A stretch of 64,000 nucleotides of DNA from Hormiphora californensis (lineage: Eukaryota; Ctenophora; Tentaculata; Cydippida; Pleurobrachiidae), in assembly GCA_020137815.1 (NCBI GenBank), contig CM035357.1:3754496-3818495 (forward strand). The letters are read 5' to 3'. A model generated the notes under the pieces. That model was not told where the DNA came from. It saw only the letters and a list, made by a program, of their open reading frames with translations, and did no database searches. The translations under genes were made by a program, and so were the position numbers. This document shows positions 13,949-32,912 of the stretch, in pieces. The stretch's first letter is position 1, and each line of letters opens with the position of its first letter.

Positions 13949-14363
13949 CTGAAGAAATAAAGGGCTGGAAAATACCTGACATTCACATTTTTAGTTGAAA
14001 CCTAATTTTCGGACCTTGGATGATAGGTAGCGGGTAGTAAAACCATTATTCAAGTGTTTTAAAGCTCGTAACATCTAAATCTTGAGAGATAGTAGTTAGT
14101 AGCAGGTTAAACCATGCATTGTTTAGCTTTTTTACCACACACCACCGCAGTCCGCATTGGAATGCTCTTTTTTAGGTGTATCATGTATGCACCATCATCA
14201 TCATCATCATCAATAAACATTTAATATACCGCTTTATAGCATATATTGGTAAGATAACACTTAAAAAAGATAAAACTTTACGGATACCTTCCTGCTTTCA
14301 AAAGCGGTTTTTCTCTACTTGATCAATAAATTAGAGTCCATGAGCTAGTGTTTATATAAATAT
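13949..14363. other. Intergenic, with CAT-repeat tail of a retroelement
   Basis: No gene is seen. A (CAT)n run at about 14193-14213 with AATAAACATTTAAT next to it looks, on the minus strand, like the 3' microsatellite tail of a non-LTR retrotransposon whose coding remnant starts at 14364. Confidence 0.5.
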
Positions 14364-14849
14364 CTAATTGTCCCTTGGTGCTTCTAACACCCTGTTTCCA
14401 CGGATTATGTAGCGACTTCCAGGGGACTGCTTTGCCTTCTCCTTCAGTTCAATCACTAGCTGCTTCCGTTCTTTCCGTTCTTCAACAGTTCTATCAGGAG
14501 AAAGAAAAACTTTACCAAACTTGTCGTTCCCTTTCAGCAGGGATTTCTTCGACAGGAGTGACATTTGAGCGTCTCTGCTCCTCAAAACGACTTTCACGGG
14601 TCTTGCAGACGAAGACTGCTTTCCCAAGCGCTCAGCGGATTTCACTTTCGGAGCCTCTTCAAGCTCACTAAAAAGAGACTTAATTTGAGTTTCAAGCTCA
14701 TCACCATTTACATTGTCTTTCAACTCTTCTAATCCATGGATGATGATGTTACACCCACGGTCCTCCGAAGCTGCAACGATAGCCGATTGAATCTTCTTTG
14801 GAGATGGGTGACAAGTTACACGATTCTGCAATATACAGTTACAATTCAC
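14364..14849 (-). pseudogene. Non-LTR retrotransposon ORF1-type fragment
   Basis: A 161-codon frame with the pattern of the RNA-binding (RRM-like) ORF1 protein of LINE elements: NIIIHGLEELKDNVNGDELE, SAERLGKQ, RPVKVVLRSRDAQ, GKVFLSPDRTVEERKERKQL and a closing RYIIRGNRVL. It lacks the upstream coiled coil and any reverse transcriptase, so it is a remnant. It is followed on its own strand by an AT-rich 3' region ending in a (GAT)n tail. Confidence 0.7.
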
Positions 14850-15175
14850 ATTTTATATGAATATGAATATGAACTTCACAATTTATATCAAGTCAATATA
14901 AGAAAATATATGACTCTCCCGCTCTTACACTATACGTATAAAATATAGTTAAAAATTAAGTACATTAATATACGCTTCTAGGCCGAGGCTAATAGCACAA
15001 CAGCAGTTACCTAAAGCGGGACAAACACACACAGACGAACCAATGAGACGGGTAACAATGAGCTGAGAGCTAAACGGACAGATAGATTTAACCAGGTTTA
15101 ATAAATTACTAAAATCGAAAAGAAAAAGGCGAATAAGTTAGTTAAAAATACGGTAGTTACAAAACACCACCACAC

Positions 15176-15262
15176 ATACACACACACACACCGACACACA
15201 CACACACACACCGACAAACACACAGAACTCACACTCAAACTCACACTCACACTCACACTTAT
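15176..15262. repeat. CA-rich microsatellite
   Basis: Imperfect (CA)n passing into CACACT repeats. Confidence 0.85.
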
Positions 15263-15741
15263 ACCCCAACACCCAAAAAATAAAGACATACACAAAACAC
15301 AAATAAGTTAAGTTAAATAAGTTAATTAAAAAATGGTCATCTCACAAGAGAACACAAAGGTGCACACACAAACGGACACAGCACACCTAGACTACTTGGA
15401 AACAGTAAATCATGTTCAGCACACACATAATCGTTTACATAAAAATCGTTTACATAAAAATAGTAAGATTGTCATTGATAAACACATACTTATCATCACT
15501 TTCGAAGTGTTCATTTACAGTCTGCAGGAATAACTGCACTTTCAGCCGTTTTCGTAACGGTACACGTTTCTTGTAACTGTTTTCTCCTGGCCCATACTCG
15601 GCCAATTCTCGACTACCCTCAGACTCTACTCCACATCTCAGTTGCCAAGATCCTACTAACCCATACACCCACCACACACAAACGAACAAGAATACGCACT
15701 CAAAAAACCCTAGCTCTGAACAATATGTGGAGGACGTCTCT

Positions 15742-16315
15742 CCTAACTCGGGATGGTGGTGAAGTAGGACGGATGGTGGAGGATAGGAGTGATGGTACTG
15801 TCTAGGACAGCTGATAGAGGATAGGAACAGGATGATGGAGGATAGGATGGATGGTGAAGGATGGATGGTGGAGGATAGGAAGGATGGTGGGGGATTGGAC
15901 GGATGGTGGGGGATTGGACGGATGATGGAGGATGGGAGAGATGGTGGAGGATAGGACGGGTGGTGGAAAGTTTGACGAAAGATGGAGGATAGGACGGATG
16001 GTCGAGGATAGGACGAATGGTGAAAGGATGCAACAGATGGTGGTGGAGGATATTCCAGATCATGGTGGATGATAGGACGAATGGTGGAGGATAGGACGGA
16101 TGGTGAAGGATAGGATGGATAGGATGGTGGAGGATAGAGCATATAGCATATGGTGGAGGATAGGACGAATGGTGGAGGATAGGACGAATGGTGGGGGATA
16201 GGACGGATGGTGGAGGAAAGGACGGATGGTGGAGGATAGGACAGATGGTGGAGGATAGGACGAAAAGTGGAGGATAGGATGGATGGTGGAGGATATGATA
16301 GTGGTTGAGGATAGA
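15742..16315. repeat. GGATGGTGGAGGATAGGAC minisatellite
   Basis: About 570 bp of degenerate tandem repeats with a unit close to 19-20 bp (core GGATGGTGGAGGATAGGAC). Antisense frames translate to proline/serine-rich repeats, which are repeat by-products. Confidence 0.9.
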
Positions 16316-16425
16316 ATCTATGAAAGGATTCAGAGGTCAGGATTCAGGAGGTCAGAGGAAATCGAAAGATCATTCAGGTTACGATCATACTAGGTATTGT
16401 ATGTATGATATCATAGGAACGGAAG

Positions 16426-16959
16426 TTAGCCATAGGCAATGTTGAACAGGTGAGTCTTCAGTGATTTCTTGAATGTTGCTACAGACTCTGATTTCCTGAT
16501 TAATTTTGGAAGTCTGTTCCAGAGTTTAGGTGCAGCAATGCTAAATGCTTTCTCGGTAACCTTGTACTTGCAGTGGTACTCCTCTAATCTTGTGTCATCG
16601 TCATCTACTCTGAGTTTCTTGGACTTCGCCTGCCTCTTCTGGATCATCTCAGTGATGTAGCATGGAGATTTACCATTAAGTGCATTGTATACCATTAGGC
16701 ACATTTTGTACTTGATGCGTTGGTTGATTGGAAGGAAGTGGGATTTCTTTCTCAATTCGGTTACACCTCTTCTGCTGCGCTGACCGTATATAAATCGTGT
16801 GGCCGCGTTTTGGAGTACTTGGAGACGTTTTATATCGGATTCCTTCGAACCAAGGAGTAGGGCATTACAGTAATCGATCCTGGAGTGTATCAGGGTGTTG
16901 ACAAGAAGAGTCTTCTGGTTCTTGTTTAGCTTACTAGCTATCCTCCACATGTTTACCAA
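16426..16959 (-). pseudogene. LINE reverse transcriptase C-terminal fragment (CR1/L2-like)
   Basis: A 177-codon frame matches the region after the catalytic RT domain in CR1/L2-type LINEs: LVNTLIHSRIDYCNALLLG, LQVLQNAATRFIYG, HFLPINQRIKYKMCLMVYNALNG and FSIAAPKLWNRLPKLIR...FKKSLKTHLF. The catalytic FxDD segment is absent, so the element is 5' truncated. It is separate from the ORF1 remnant at 14.4 kb, which lies on the wrong side to be the same element. Confidence 0.85.
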
Positions 16960-17481
16960 CTGTAGATTATGAGGGAGCCTTATGTCAGACTGACATTTTC
17001 AGTTGAAAATAGGAAAACACACGAAAGAAACGTGAACTCTAAAGAAAAAAACTTTGGAACACGACTGTGCGGGTGTACCAGTATAGTGTTGTGTTGGCAC
17101 ACGGAGAAGGTGGGAGAGGGACACACGTGAACTCTAAAGGTTTTGTTTTGAGTTTGCGAACACGGATTTGAAAATTGAAAAAAAATAATGATAAATCTAT
17201 TCTTAACATTACGCGCCGCGGCGTCTTAAATGCATCGCTTATTGTTTATTTAACGCGCCAGCGGGACACACTACACAGAGAAAATATTCTGTTGTTGACG
17301 CAATTCGTAAAAATGACCAAAAATCATGGACGTCCTTTTTTGAATCGTTTTTAAACAACGAAACAATAGGGCAGCCCTCTTGTTTCGCTGTTTACATCTG
17401 ACTAGTGGACCCAGGCCATCCTACGGATGGCCTACAATTAATTGATTACTCAAGCGACGTACACTAAACTAAAAACACCTA
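16960..17481. other. Spacer between LINE remnant and palindromic element
   Basis: AT-rich sequence with no recognisable gene or repeat structure. Confidence 0.4.
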
Positions 17482-18821
17482 TAAGCCTGTCAAAACGTGT
17501 TTCAACCTAGAACTCACTAGAGGCAAGCCAATTCCGGTTGTTCATCCTAGGTATAGGTCTCTTAAACATAAAAAACCAAAATGTCAGTCTCAATTATTTG
17601 GGGGAAGGTGTGTAATTACCCCCTAATTGATTGGTAATTGAGCACAAGGGGAAAAGGCTGTATCTACCCTTAGGAAAGGAGTAGAGACAAAATTAAGGGC
17701 ACCAAAGTGTTCAGCGTCCTCGCATTAGTGGGGGTAGGTGCCGGAATGAAGTCTCTATCTCATCTGGTTAATTAGATAATTGGATAATTAGGTATGCGCT
17801 ATAGCCGTTTGCTGGCCATATGGCTATAGCCATGTTAGGAAAGGAGTAGAGACAAAACCGAGGGCACTAAAATTATCAGCGTCCTCGATTTAGTGGGGTA
17901 GGTGCTGAAATTAAATCTCTATCTCATCCGGTTAATTAGATAATTGGATAATTAGTTTTGCGAATAACCGTTTTTAGGCTATATGGCTATAGCCACTTAG
18001 GAATGGTTTAGAGACTTTTCATTGGTGCCATTTTGTAGGCAATGGCCAAGTTATGGGGGGTCGACGTCGGAATTTTAAGCTCTATCTTCAACCGTTTAGC
18101 CGTTATTTGGCTTTAAAGGTGCTCAAAATGAGCAAAAAACGGTAAAAAGCCCGATTTTTACTCATTTTCAGCACCTTAAAAGCCAAATAACGGCTAAACG
18201 GTTGAAGATAGAGCTTAAAAGTCCGACGTCGACCCCCCATAACTTGGCCATTGCCTACAAAATGGCACCAATGAAAAGTCTCTGAACCATTCCTAAGTGG
18301 CTATAGCCATATAGCCTAAAAACGGTTATTCGCAAAACTAATTATCCAATTATCTAATTAACCGGATGAGATAGAGATTTAATTTCAGCACCTACCCCCA
18401 CTAATTCGAGGACGCTGATCATTTTAGTGCCCTCGGTTTTGTCTCTACTCCTTTCCTAACATGGCTATAGCCATATGGCCAGCAAACGGCTATGCGCATA
18501 CCTAATTATCCAATTATCTAATTAACCAGATGAGATAGAGAATTCATTCCGGCACCTACCCCCACTAATGCGAGGACGCTGAACACTTTGGTGCCCTTAA
18601 TTTTGTCTCTACTCCTTTCCTAAGGGTAGATACAGCTTTTTCCCCTTGTGCTCAATTACCAATCAATTAGGGGCTAATTACACACCTTCCCCCAAATAAT
18701 TGAGACTGACATTTTGGTTTTTTATGTTCAGGAGACCTATACCTAGGATGTACAACCGGAATTGGCTTGCCTCTCGTGACTTCAAGGTTTGGCCAAAAAT
18801 CGACACGTTTTGACAGGCTTA
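17482..18821. mobile_element. Palindromic foldback element, copy 1
   Basis: About 1.34 kb consisting almost entirely of two inverted arms meeting near 18146. Outer ends are TAAGCCTGTC / GACAGGCTTA. Each arm contains two tandem versions of a roughly 160-bp module (GAGTAGAGACAAAA... GTGGGGGTAGGTGC...). No coding capacity. The central 1 kb or so is shared with the element at 35179-36506, so this is a repeated family. No convincing target duplication. Confidence 0.85.
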
Positions 18822-18884
18822 CTAGGAAATTCCTCGTTTTTCGTATCGCTCTGTTTCTCTGTCTATGTGTCTCTCTGTCTGTAT

Positions 18885-18990
18885 GTCTGCATGTCTCTCT
18901 GTCTCTGTCTCTGTCTCTGTCTCTGTCTCTGTCTCTGTCTCTGTCTCTGTCTCTGTCTCTGTCTCTGTCTCTGTCTCTGTCTCTCTCCTT

Positions 18991-19038
<48 letters not shown>

Positions 19039-19168
19039 CTGTCTCTCTCTCTCTTTTCTGTCTCTCTCTCTCTCTTTTCTGTCTCTCTCTCTCTCTCTTT
19101 TCTGTCTCTCTCTCTCTCTCTCTCTCTTTTCTGTCTCTCTCTCTCTCTTTTCTGTCTCTCTCTGTCTC

Positions 19169-19204
<36 letters not shown>
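18885..19204. repeat. TC/TCTG microsatellite array
   Basis: GTCTCT repeats followed by (TC)n with periodic TTTTCTG interruptions. The long serine/leucine frames here are by-products. Confidence 0.9.
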
Positions 19205-19207
<3 letters not shown>

Positions 19208-19255
19208 TCTATCCAATTTCTCGTGTCTGTCATTTCTCATGGATATGAGTGCATG

Positions 19256-19584
19256 ACAAAAAATTTCGAGGCCCCCCTTTTTTTGGGTCATTTTAAATTT
19301 GGGCCCCTTTTCCCTTATCCCCCTAAAAAGGGGAAAAATAACCAATTTCCCCCAAAAAGTTTTTTTCCCTTTTTGGCCTTTCCCTTAATTTTTTTTGTCT
19401 AATTTTAATTTTTCCCCCAAAAAAACCCCCCAAAAATTAAAATTTTGTTTTTTCCAATTTTAAAAACCCCCTCCCCCCAACCCCCCCAGGACGTGAAACC
19501 TTGGGGATTTTTTTTTTTTCTTTCTTTTTTTTCTAATTTTCCCCCTTTTTTTTTTCCCCCCCCCCTTTTCCTCTTGGGCTTTTT

Positions 19585-19615
<31 letters not shown>

Positions 19616-19710
19616 TTTCCCCTTCCGGGGGGTTTTCCCTTTTTTCCTCTCTCTTCTTTCCCCCTTTTTTGGGGTTTTTGGCCCCTCTTTTTCTTTTGTT
19701 TTTTTTCTTT

Positions 19711-19745
<35 letters not shown>

Positions 19746-20035
19746 CCTTTTCCCTTTCCCTCCCCCCCCCTTTTTTTTTTTTTTCCCCCCTTTTTAAAGG
19801 GTTTTTCCCTCCCCCTTTTTTTGGGCTTTTTCCCCTTTTTCTTTCCCCTTTTTTTTTTTTTCCCCCTTTGGTTCTTTCCTTTTTTTTTCCCCCCTTTTTT
19901 CTTTTGGGGGTTTTTTCTTTTTTTTTGGGTTCTTTTTTTTGGGGGGCCCGGGTTCCTCTTTTTCCCTGGTTCCTCTTTTCCCCTTCGTTTCTTTTTCCCT
20001 CTCTCCTTTTTACATTCTTTCTCTGTCGTTTTTGT
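19256..20035. other. Homopolymer smear, probable low-quality consensus
   Basis: About 780 bp made of runs of T and C with occasional A or G runs and essentially no mixed sequence. It directly follows a TC array. The pattern looks like collapsed or erroneous consensus through a polypyrimidine repeat rather than biological sequence. Confidence 0.7.
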
Positions 20036-20104
20036 TATTTTCTACCTATGGGGGGAAATCATCACGCACAGTGGATATGGGTAAATGTGGGATCTAAACC
20101 ACGG

Positions 20105-20322
20105 GAGATTGATATCACTGGGGTGATCTGATCATGGGTGGGGTGATATGATCCTCAATGGGATGATCTGATCTTCGGTGGGGGGATCTGATCCTCAGTA
20201 GGGTGATCTGATCATGCATGTGGGGTGATCTGATCCTCAGTAGGGTGATCTGATCTTGGGTGGGGGGATCTGATCCTCAGTAGGGTGATCTGATCATGCA
20301 TGTTGGGTGATGTGATCTGATC
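20105..20322. repeat. GGGTGATCTGATC minisatellite
   Basis: Around ten imperfect tandem units of about 20 bp sharing GGTGATCTGATC, alternating ATCATG and CCTCAGTAG variants. Confidence 0.85.
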
Positions 20323-20419
20323 TTGATGACGACGATTTAGGGACCACCAAACATGCATGGGTGGGATCAAGTTTCGGGTGTTTTTGCATTATATAGTAAG
20401 ATAGTGACAATCTCCGTAT

Positions 20420-20496
20420 CTGTCTGGCGCCGCGACCCATCTGAGCGCACTGTCTGTCAATTTGAGAATCAAATGGGGTATGGCGCCGCCATACAG
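20420..20496. mobile_element. hAT-like MITE family B, copy 1
   Basis: 77 bp with ends CTGTCTGGCGCCGC...GGCGCCGCCATACAG and a perfect 8-bp target duplication CTCCGTAT (20412-20419, 20497-20504). The second copy is at 44723-44804. It lies about 230 bp downstream of the ESD stop codon. Confidence 0.88.
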
Positions 20497-20724
20497 CTCC
20501 GTATCAAGGATGATAATGAAAACCTCGAAAAAACCTCCTAATTTGGACCAATAAATAACGAGCGATATCATTGTTTAGGTGCAAAATTAAAAGACTTAAT
20601 CACAATATAAGAAACGGTAAAACAGTCCTCACTCTCTCCCTGTCAGGCCAATGCAGCTCTGACAGCACGCTCCACTAATATATCCGCTGTATCGTTATAC
20701 TAGTGACAGTTCCCTGTATCGAGA

Positions 20725-27857
<7,133 letters not shown>

Positions 27858-27859
27858 GG

Positions 27860-28320
27860 TCTAGAGAGGGTGGGGGTGTTAGCACTGTAAATGGTCTAAA
27901 GAGGGTGGGGGTGTTAGCACTGTGTGGTCTAGAGAGGGTGGGGTGTTAGCACTGTGAATGGTCTAGAGAGGTTGGGGTGTTAGCACTGTGTGGTCTAGAG
28001 AGGGTGGGGGTGTTAGCACTGTGTGGTCTAGAGAGGTTGGGGGTGTTAGCACTGTGTGGTCTAGAGAGGGTGGGGGTGTTAGCACTGTGAATGGTCTAGA
28101 GAGGGTTGGGGTGTTAGCATTGTGTGGTCTAGAGAGGGTGGGGTGTTAGCATTGTGTGGTCTAGAGAGGGTTGGGTGTTAGCATTGTGTGGTCTAGAGAG
28201 GGTGGGGGTGTTAGCACTGTGTGGTCTAGAGAGGGTGGGGTGTTAGCATTGTGTGGTCTAGAGAGGGTGGGGGTGTTAGCATTGTGAATGGTCTAGAGAG
28301 GGTGGGGGTGTTAGCACTGC
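27860..28320. repeat. GGTCTAGAGAGGGTGGGGG minisatellite
   Basis: About 14 tandem units of 29-37 bp (GGTCTAGAGAGGGTGGGGGT followed by GTTAGCACTGTG), starting 3 bp upstream of the ESD start codon, so it occupies the ESD 5' UTR/promoter region. In the duplicated locus at 32.08 kb only one unit is present. Confidence 0.9.
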
Positions 28321-28324
28321 GAAT

Positions 28325-28780
28325 TTGAAATATTTTGGATCATGTTACATGAAAAGAAAGATGGTGTGTTGGTCTTGAAACAACCGAAAAAAAAGTCGGC
28401 CAAGGTTTTTCAAGAGTAATTTTTTGAATTTTGGCGGCGTACACCTGTAAAAATGCTGCAAGGCACCCACATAATATATTGATCGCGGCTGATTTGCACA
28501 CGAGTGACGAGGGGATCGTCAGCAAATTTGAATTTGCGGAGCGTTTTTAAAAAGGCGAAAAAACGTTGGCATACGTTGCAGGCCCCTTATAATATAATAT
28601 CGTTGCGGGGGTGCGCGCATGAGGGGGCTGCAGCGCATTCCAAGAAAAAACGAAAGAACAAACTTTTTGCTGCATAAAAACTTTTTTCTACAAAGCTCTA
28701 TCATGCGCGCTGCGCGGCGGGAAAATGCGTTGTAATAACTGTTTGACAGCGCTTTCCGTCAGCAGTAAAGTCACACTAAA
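28325..28780. other. ESD/docking-gene divergent intergenic segment, unit A
   Basis: No gene is seen. The sequence is repeated in unit B (32110-32160 and 32640-32912, split by about 460 bp of unrelated sequence), showing it belongs to the tandem duplication. It contains a CpG-bearing stretch (GCGCGCATGAGG, ATGCGCGCTGCGCGG). Confidence 0.6.
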
Positions 28781-28781
28781 A

Positions 28782-29346
28782 AGAATAGAGAATAGAGAAT
28801 AGAGAATAGAGAATAGAGAATAGAGAATAGAGAATAGAGAATAGAGAATAGAGAATAGAGAATAGAGAATAGAGAATAGAGAATAGAGAATAGAGAATAG
28901 AGAATAGAGAATAGAGAATAGAGAATAGAGAATAGAGAATAGAGAATAGAGAATAGAGAATAGAGAATAGAGAATAGAGAATAGAGAATAGAGAATAGAG
29001 AATAGAGAATAGAGAATAGAGAATAGAGAATAGAGAATAGAGAATAGAGAATAGAGAATAGAGAATAGAGAATAGAGAATAGAGAATAGAGAATAGAGAA
29101 TAGAGAATAGAGAATAGAGAATAGAGAATAGAGAATAGAGAATAGAGAATAGAGAATAGAGAATAGAGAATAGAGAATAGAGAATAGAGAATAGAGAATA
29201 GAGAATAGAGAATAGAGAATAGAGAATAGAGAATAGAGAATAGAGAATAGAGAATAGAGAATAGAGAATAGAGAATAGAGAATAGAGAATAGAGAATAGA
29301 GAATAGAGAATAGAGAATAGAGAATAGAGAATAGAGAATAGAGAAT
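28782..29346. repeat. AATAGAG heptamer satellite, array 1
   Basis: About 80 perfect or near-perfect head-to-tail copies of a 7-bp unit (AATAGAG on the plus strand). Open in all frames on the minus strand (ILYSLFS repeats), which is a by-product of the repeat. Confidence 0.97.
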
Positions 29347-30341
29347 TAGCCCTTTTTCCTCGCTCCCTAATTCAATTGATATTGTACATTTCCGCTTGTA
29401 CAACTACAACAGCTAAGCTATTCTATTCTACTCAGATAAAAAGTTTCTACCAAGTTACTGCAATTGTGCCTGTAATCCGATCCATAAAATATCACTGTGT
29501 TTGTCGAGCTACCTCAACCATTATAATATGCAGGCTACATTTCATTTCCTATCACGAGGCTTCTGATATAATATATTTCGTGTTTTGAGTTTACATATCG
29601 CCAGACTTTGAGCTCTGCTGTTATAGAGATATGCACGATGGTCGATGAAAACCCAAAACTAGTTCCTACTTCCTAGTGTGTGACATATTATGTAGGTACC
29701 TACAGATACCTATTTTGAAGCTGAAAGTGCAAGACTTTCGACTTTTGTTTTTCCCTTGGGAGTTGGGCCCAATTGGGGATTTTATTTTCTTATATGTTAT
29801 GGTTGCCGTTGTCTTTGGGTATACTGCAGTTATGCCTGATCCCTAGGTGAAGAGCTTTTTCTATGTTTCTTGTTCATTCATCCATGATATTATCATTTTA
29901 TCATTTAATTGATAAAACTTCTAGGATTCTATATTTTTGTCGTTTTAGCTACATTTCATCCTAGAAGTAGAACTTCGAAACATAAAATCGAATGTGTGTC
30001 CGCTAACTTAGCGAATTTATGTGGAGCCCATGTGGTTCCAAATACTACATTGCAAAAAGCGTCTATAAAGCGTTTTTAGCTACTAGTAGCTACGTTTCTG
30101 GTGCGTCTCGCACCGTGTATGGATCTATGGTTCGTTTAGGCAGCCTAAACTTTAGGCTACGTACGTTTTTAGACATCTCGTTCATGATATTACACGGTAC
30201 GCCCGGTATAATACGACGTCGCGTCGCTTGATCGGACAATGAAAAAAGCCGAATTAGTGAAAAAATATTTCAATATATTGTTCAGGCTCCCTTCTTTATC
30301 TCTTGACTTGTTAATACCCACTTTATCTCATAACAGCAGAC
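29347..30341. other. Putative upstream region of the docking gene, unit A
   Basis: Nearly identical to 36560-37600 in unit B. No gene is visible. A 70-codon frame at 30019-30231 is preserved in both units only because the DNA is duplicated. A CpG-containing stretch near 30190-30235 (CCGGTATAATACGACGTCGCG) lies about 110-150 bp upstream of the first docking exon and could be promoter sequence. Confidence 0.5.
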
Positions 30342-30775
30342 ATGTTTAAAACACTTACAAGGGGATTTAAACAAGACCAACCTCAGAACTCAGCCACCAC
30401 CACCGAACCGGAAATACTTCTTAGTGGAATTATACGTGTCACCTCGAGAAAGGTAATATTTTTGAAATTTATAGCACGCAGAGCAGGGTATCCCAAACCC
30501 TTCTCAGCGGCAACCCTTCCACACTAGTTCACTATAATAATACTAAAAAGAAATGGAAGTCTTTTCAATTTTTCTTTAGCTTGATTTACCGAGTACCGAA
30601 TCCTGAATCCTCACACAGATCAGCGGTGTGAGTCACACAAGTTCCAGCCCTTATTTTATTTACTATGTAATAAGCTTCACCGAAAGATTAATTCTTTATC
30701 TCATCTTCATTATTTTTATTCAGAAATCCAACTGTCCAAAATATGTGGAGGTCCGCTACGATCGAAACACTCAAA
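30342..30775 (+). pseudogene. Truncated docking-protein gene (exons 1-2), unit A
   Basis: Exon 1 (30342-30452) and exon 2 (30724-30775) are identical in structure and coding sequence to 37601-37711 and 39975-40026. After the exon-2 donor (GTGAGTAACC) the sequence leaves the docking gene and enters ESD-type minisatellite, so the remaining exons are absent. This is one broken end of the tandem duplication. The intron here also preserves the empty target site (TTA at 30586-30588) of the 2-kb foldback found in unit B. Confidence 0.85.
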
Positions 30776-30789
30776 GTGAGTAACCATGG

Positions 30790-31325
30790 ACACAGGGGTC
30801 TAGAGAGGGTGGGGGTGGTTAGCCTGTAAATCGGTTCTAAAGAGGGTGGGGGTGTGGTGTTAGGCACTGTGTGGTCTAGATGAGGGGTGTGTTGGTGGTT
30901 AGCTAAGGAACGTTGTTAGGTGAAGTGTGGTCTAGAGAGGTGTGGGTGTTGTTAGCTGTGTGTTAGAGGGAAACTGTGTGGTCTTCATAGAGAGGTTGGG
31001 GGGTGTTAGCCTGGTGGTCTAGAGAGGTGGGGGTGGGAGGGTCGAAATGTGAATGGTCGAGAGAGGGTTGGGGGTGTAGATTGTGGTATGAGAGGGTGGG
31101 GGGGTGGGGTGTTAGAATTGTTGTGGTATAGAGAGGGTTGGGGTGTTAGAAGGGTGTGGTCTAGAGAGGGGTGGGTGGTGTTAGCACTGTGTGGGTATGA
31201 GAGGGTGGGATTGTGTGTTAGAGGTGTGGTTGGGTGGTTGTTGGTGTGGGTGTTTATTTAGCATGGTGAATGGTCTAGAGAGGGTGGGGGTGTTGCATGT
31301 GAATGGTCTAGGCCTAGAGAGTGCA
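30790..31325. repeat. Duplication junction with degenerate minisatellite
   Basis: Corrupted copies of the GGTCTAGAGAGGGTGGGGGT minisatellite with many small indels join docking intron 2 to the ESD intron-3 flank (GTGTATAGTAAAAGGGG, seen at 27065 and 31329). The irregular indels suggest either rapid decay or poor consensus. Confidence 0.7.
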
Positions 31326-31480
31326 TGTAGTGTATAGTAAAAGGGGGGACCGAGGACCACCATCGCATTGGTAGACACAAGAGTCCCCCTTTCTGAAAAG
31401 AGACAAAGATTTTCTCGCTCTCTTTGGACAACTAACTTCATAACATGACAATTGACAAAATCTAATAAAATTCAGCTCAC

Positions 31481-32083
31481 CTCTCCTGTAATGTAAGAAT
31501 ACATTCTGTAGTTATTTTTCCAGGGTTCCTCAGTTGCATTGACATAGAATCCCGCACCACTCCCGAAATCATAGCTATCATGCTCTCCGGGGAAATCGAA
31601 TCCTCGGGGGCTGGTGTCAGGATTAATCACGACAATGCCGTGCTTTGCAGCAAACCTACAGGAAATGATTTAGGGCACATTTGCTAATTCCTAACTTTTG
31701 ATAAATATTTTAAAGAATGTAAATAACCATAACTGAAATATTTAAATATTTTCAGTGCAATACCTTTGGAAGCCACTCTTCATAATGAAATTCTGTTCGG
31801 TGCATGTTAGTCCAGAGAGGAAGTACACTACGGGGAGGTTCTTCTTCTTGTCATGTTGAGGGGGTAGGTAACACCCAAACTTCATGTTGCACTTCAGGAT
31901 TGAACTGAGGGCGGGGGTGTATCAAGTCATGTTTTCTAAAATTAAACTGAGCGGGGGGGGGGGTCAAGTCACAGTTTTACACACAATTTTACTTTCTCTC
32001 CACTAGTACCTTTCATGTTCGTAGACACACTGCAAGCCACCAAAGCATTTGCTTTGGGAGACCAACTTGATCGCCTTGCTCAT
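31481..32083 (-). pseudogene. Partial ESD duplicate (exons 1-3), unit B
   Basis: Exons 32010-32083, 31764-31904 and 31481-31655 correspond one-to-one in length (74, 141, 175 nt) with exons 1-3 of the complete gene, with intact splice sites and frame. Coding sequence is essentially unchanged. The nucleophile-elbow exon and everything 3' are missing, so no active hydrolase can be made from this copy. Confidence 0.9.
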
Positions 32084-32912
32084 GGTCTAGAGAGGTTGGG
32101 GGTGTTAGCACTGCGAATTTGAAATATTTTGGATCGTGTTAGATGAAAAGAAAGATGGTGTGTGTTGGTCTTGAAACAACCGAAAGTGGTTAACCTAATT
32201 TCAGGATAAGTGTCAGTCTCCAGACAACTGGCACCTTTTATACCTTCTAGTACCTATGCACGTTAAATGAAAAGCCACATCTTTATTATATAGATGGGGG
32301 ACCCCTTTGGCCTACGCTGCAGTCCCTTTGCCCATCAAATGCACACACTGGGGGGACTGGACCGTGGAGTGTGGACACTGGACGGGCCACGGCGCACAAA
32401 CTGGCCACTGGGTGACTGCACGGACTGAAGGGAATTGTACGGGCAAAGTTAAAATATGGGTGCCTCCCATTGCTAACATTTAACAATTCATCGATTTTAG
32501 CGGTCGAGACGGGTTAGGGCTGTTGTTAGGGTCTGGTTGGGGTTTTATTTAGGGTTATCGGTTAGGGCTATCAATTCTCTATCGGATACCGTTTAGTTTA
32601 CTTAAATTGGCCATGTGTTGCGTGGCTATAGCCGTTTGAAAAAAGTCGGTCAAGGTGTTTTTTAGTGCAATTTTTTTAATTTTGGTAGCGCACGCCTGTA
32701 AACATGCTGCAAGGCACCCAGATTATATATTAATCGCGCCCGACTTGCACGTGAATGACGAAGGGATCGTCAGCAAATTTGAATTTGCGGAGCGTTTTTA
32801 AAAGGCGAAAAAACGAAAGAAAAAACTTTTTGCTGCAAACATTTTTTTTAAAAACTCTATAATGCGCGCTGCGCGGCGGGAAAATGCGTTGTAATAACTG
32901 TTTGACAGCGCT

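Noticed and set aside
14364-16959. One LINE containing both ORF1 (14.4 kb) and RT (16.4-17.0 kb)
   Set aside because: On the minus strand RT would precede ORF1, with a minisatellite and unrelated sequence between; two separate remnants fit better.
19445-20131. 228-residue Phe/Pro-rich protein
   Set aside because: Lies in the homopolymer smear considered unreliable sequence.
30019-30231. 70-codon frame identical in both tandem units (37251-37463)
   Set aside because: Identity reflects the DNA duplication; the adjacent non-coding DNA is equally conserved.
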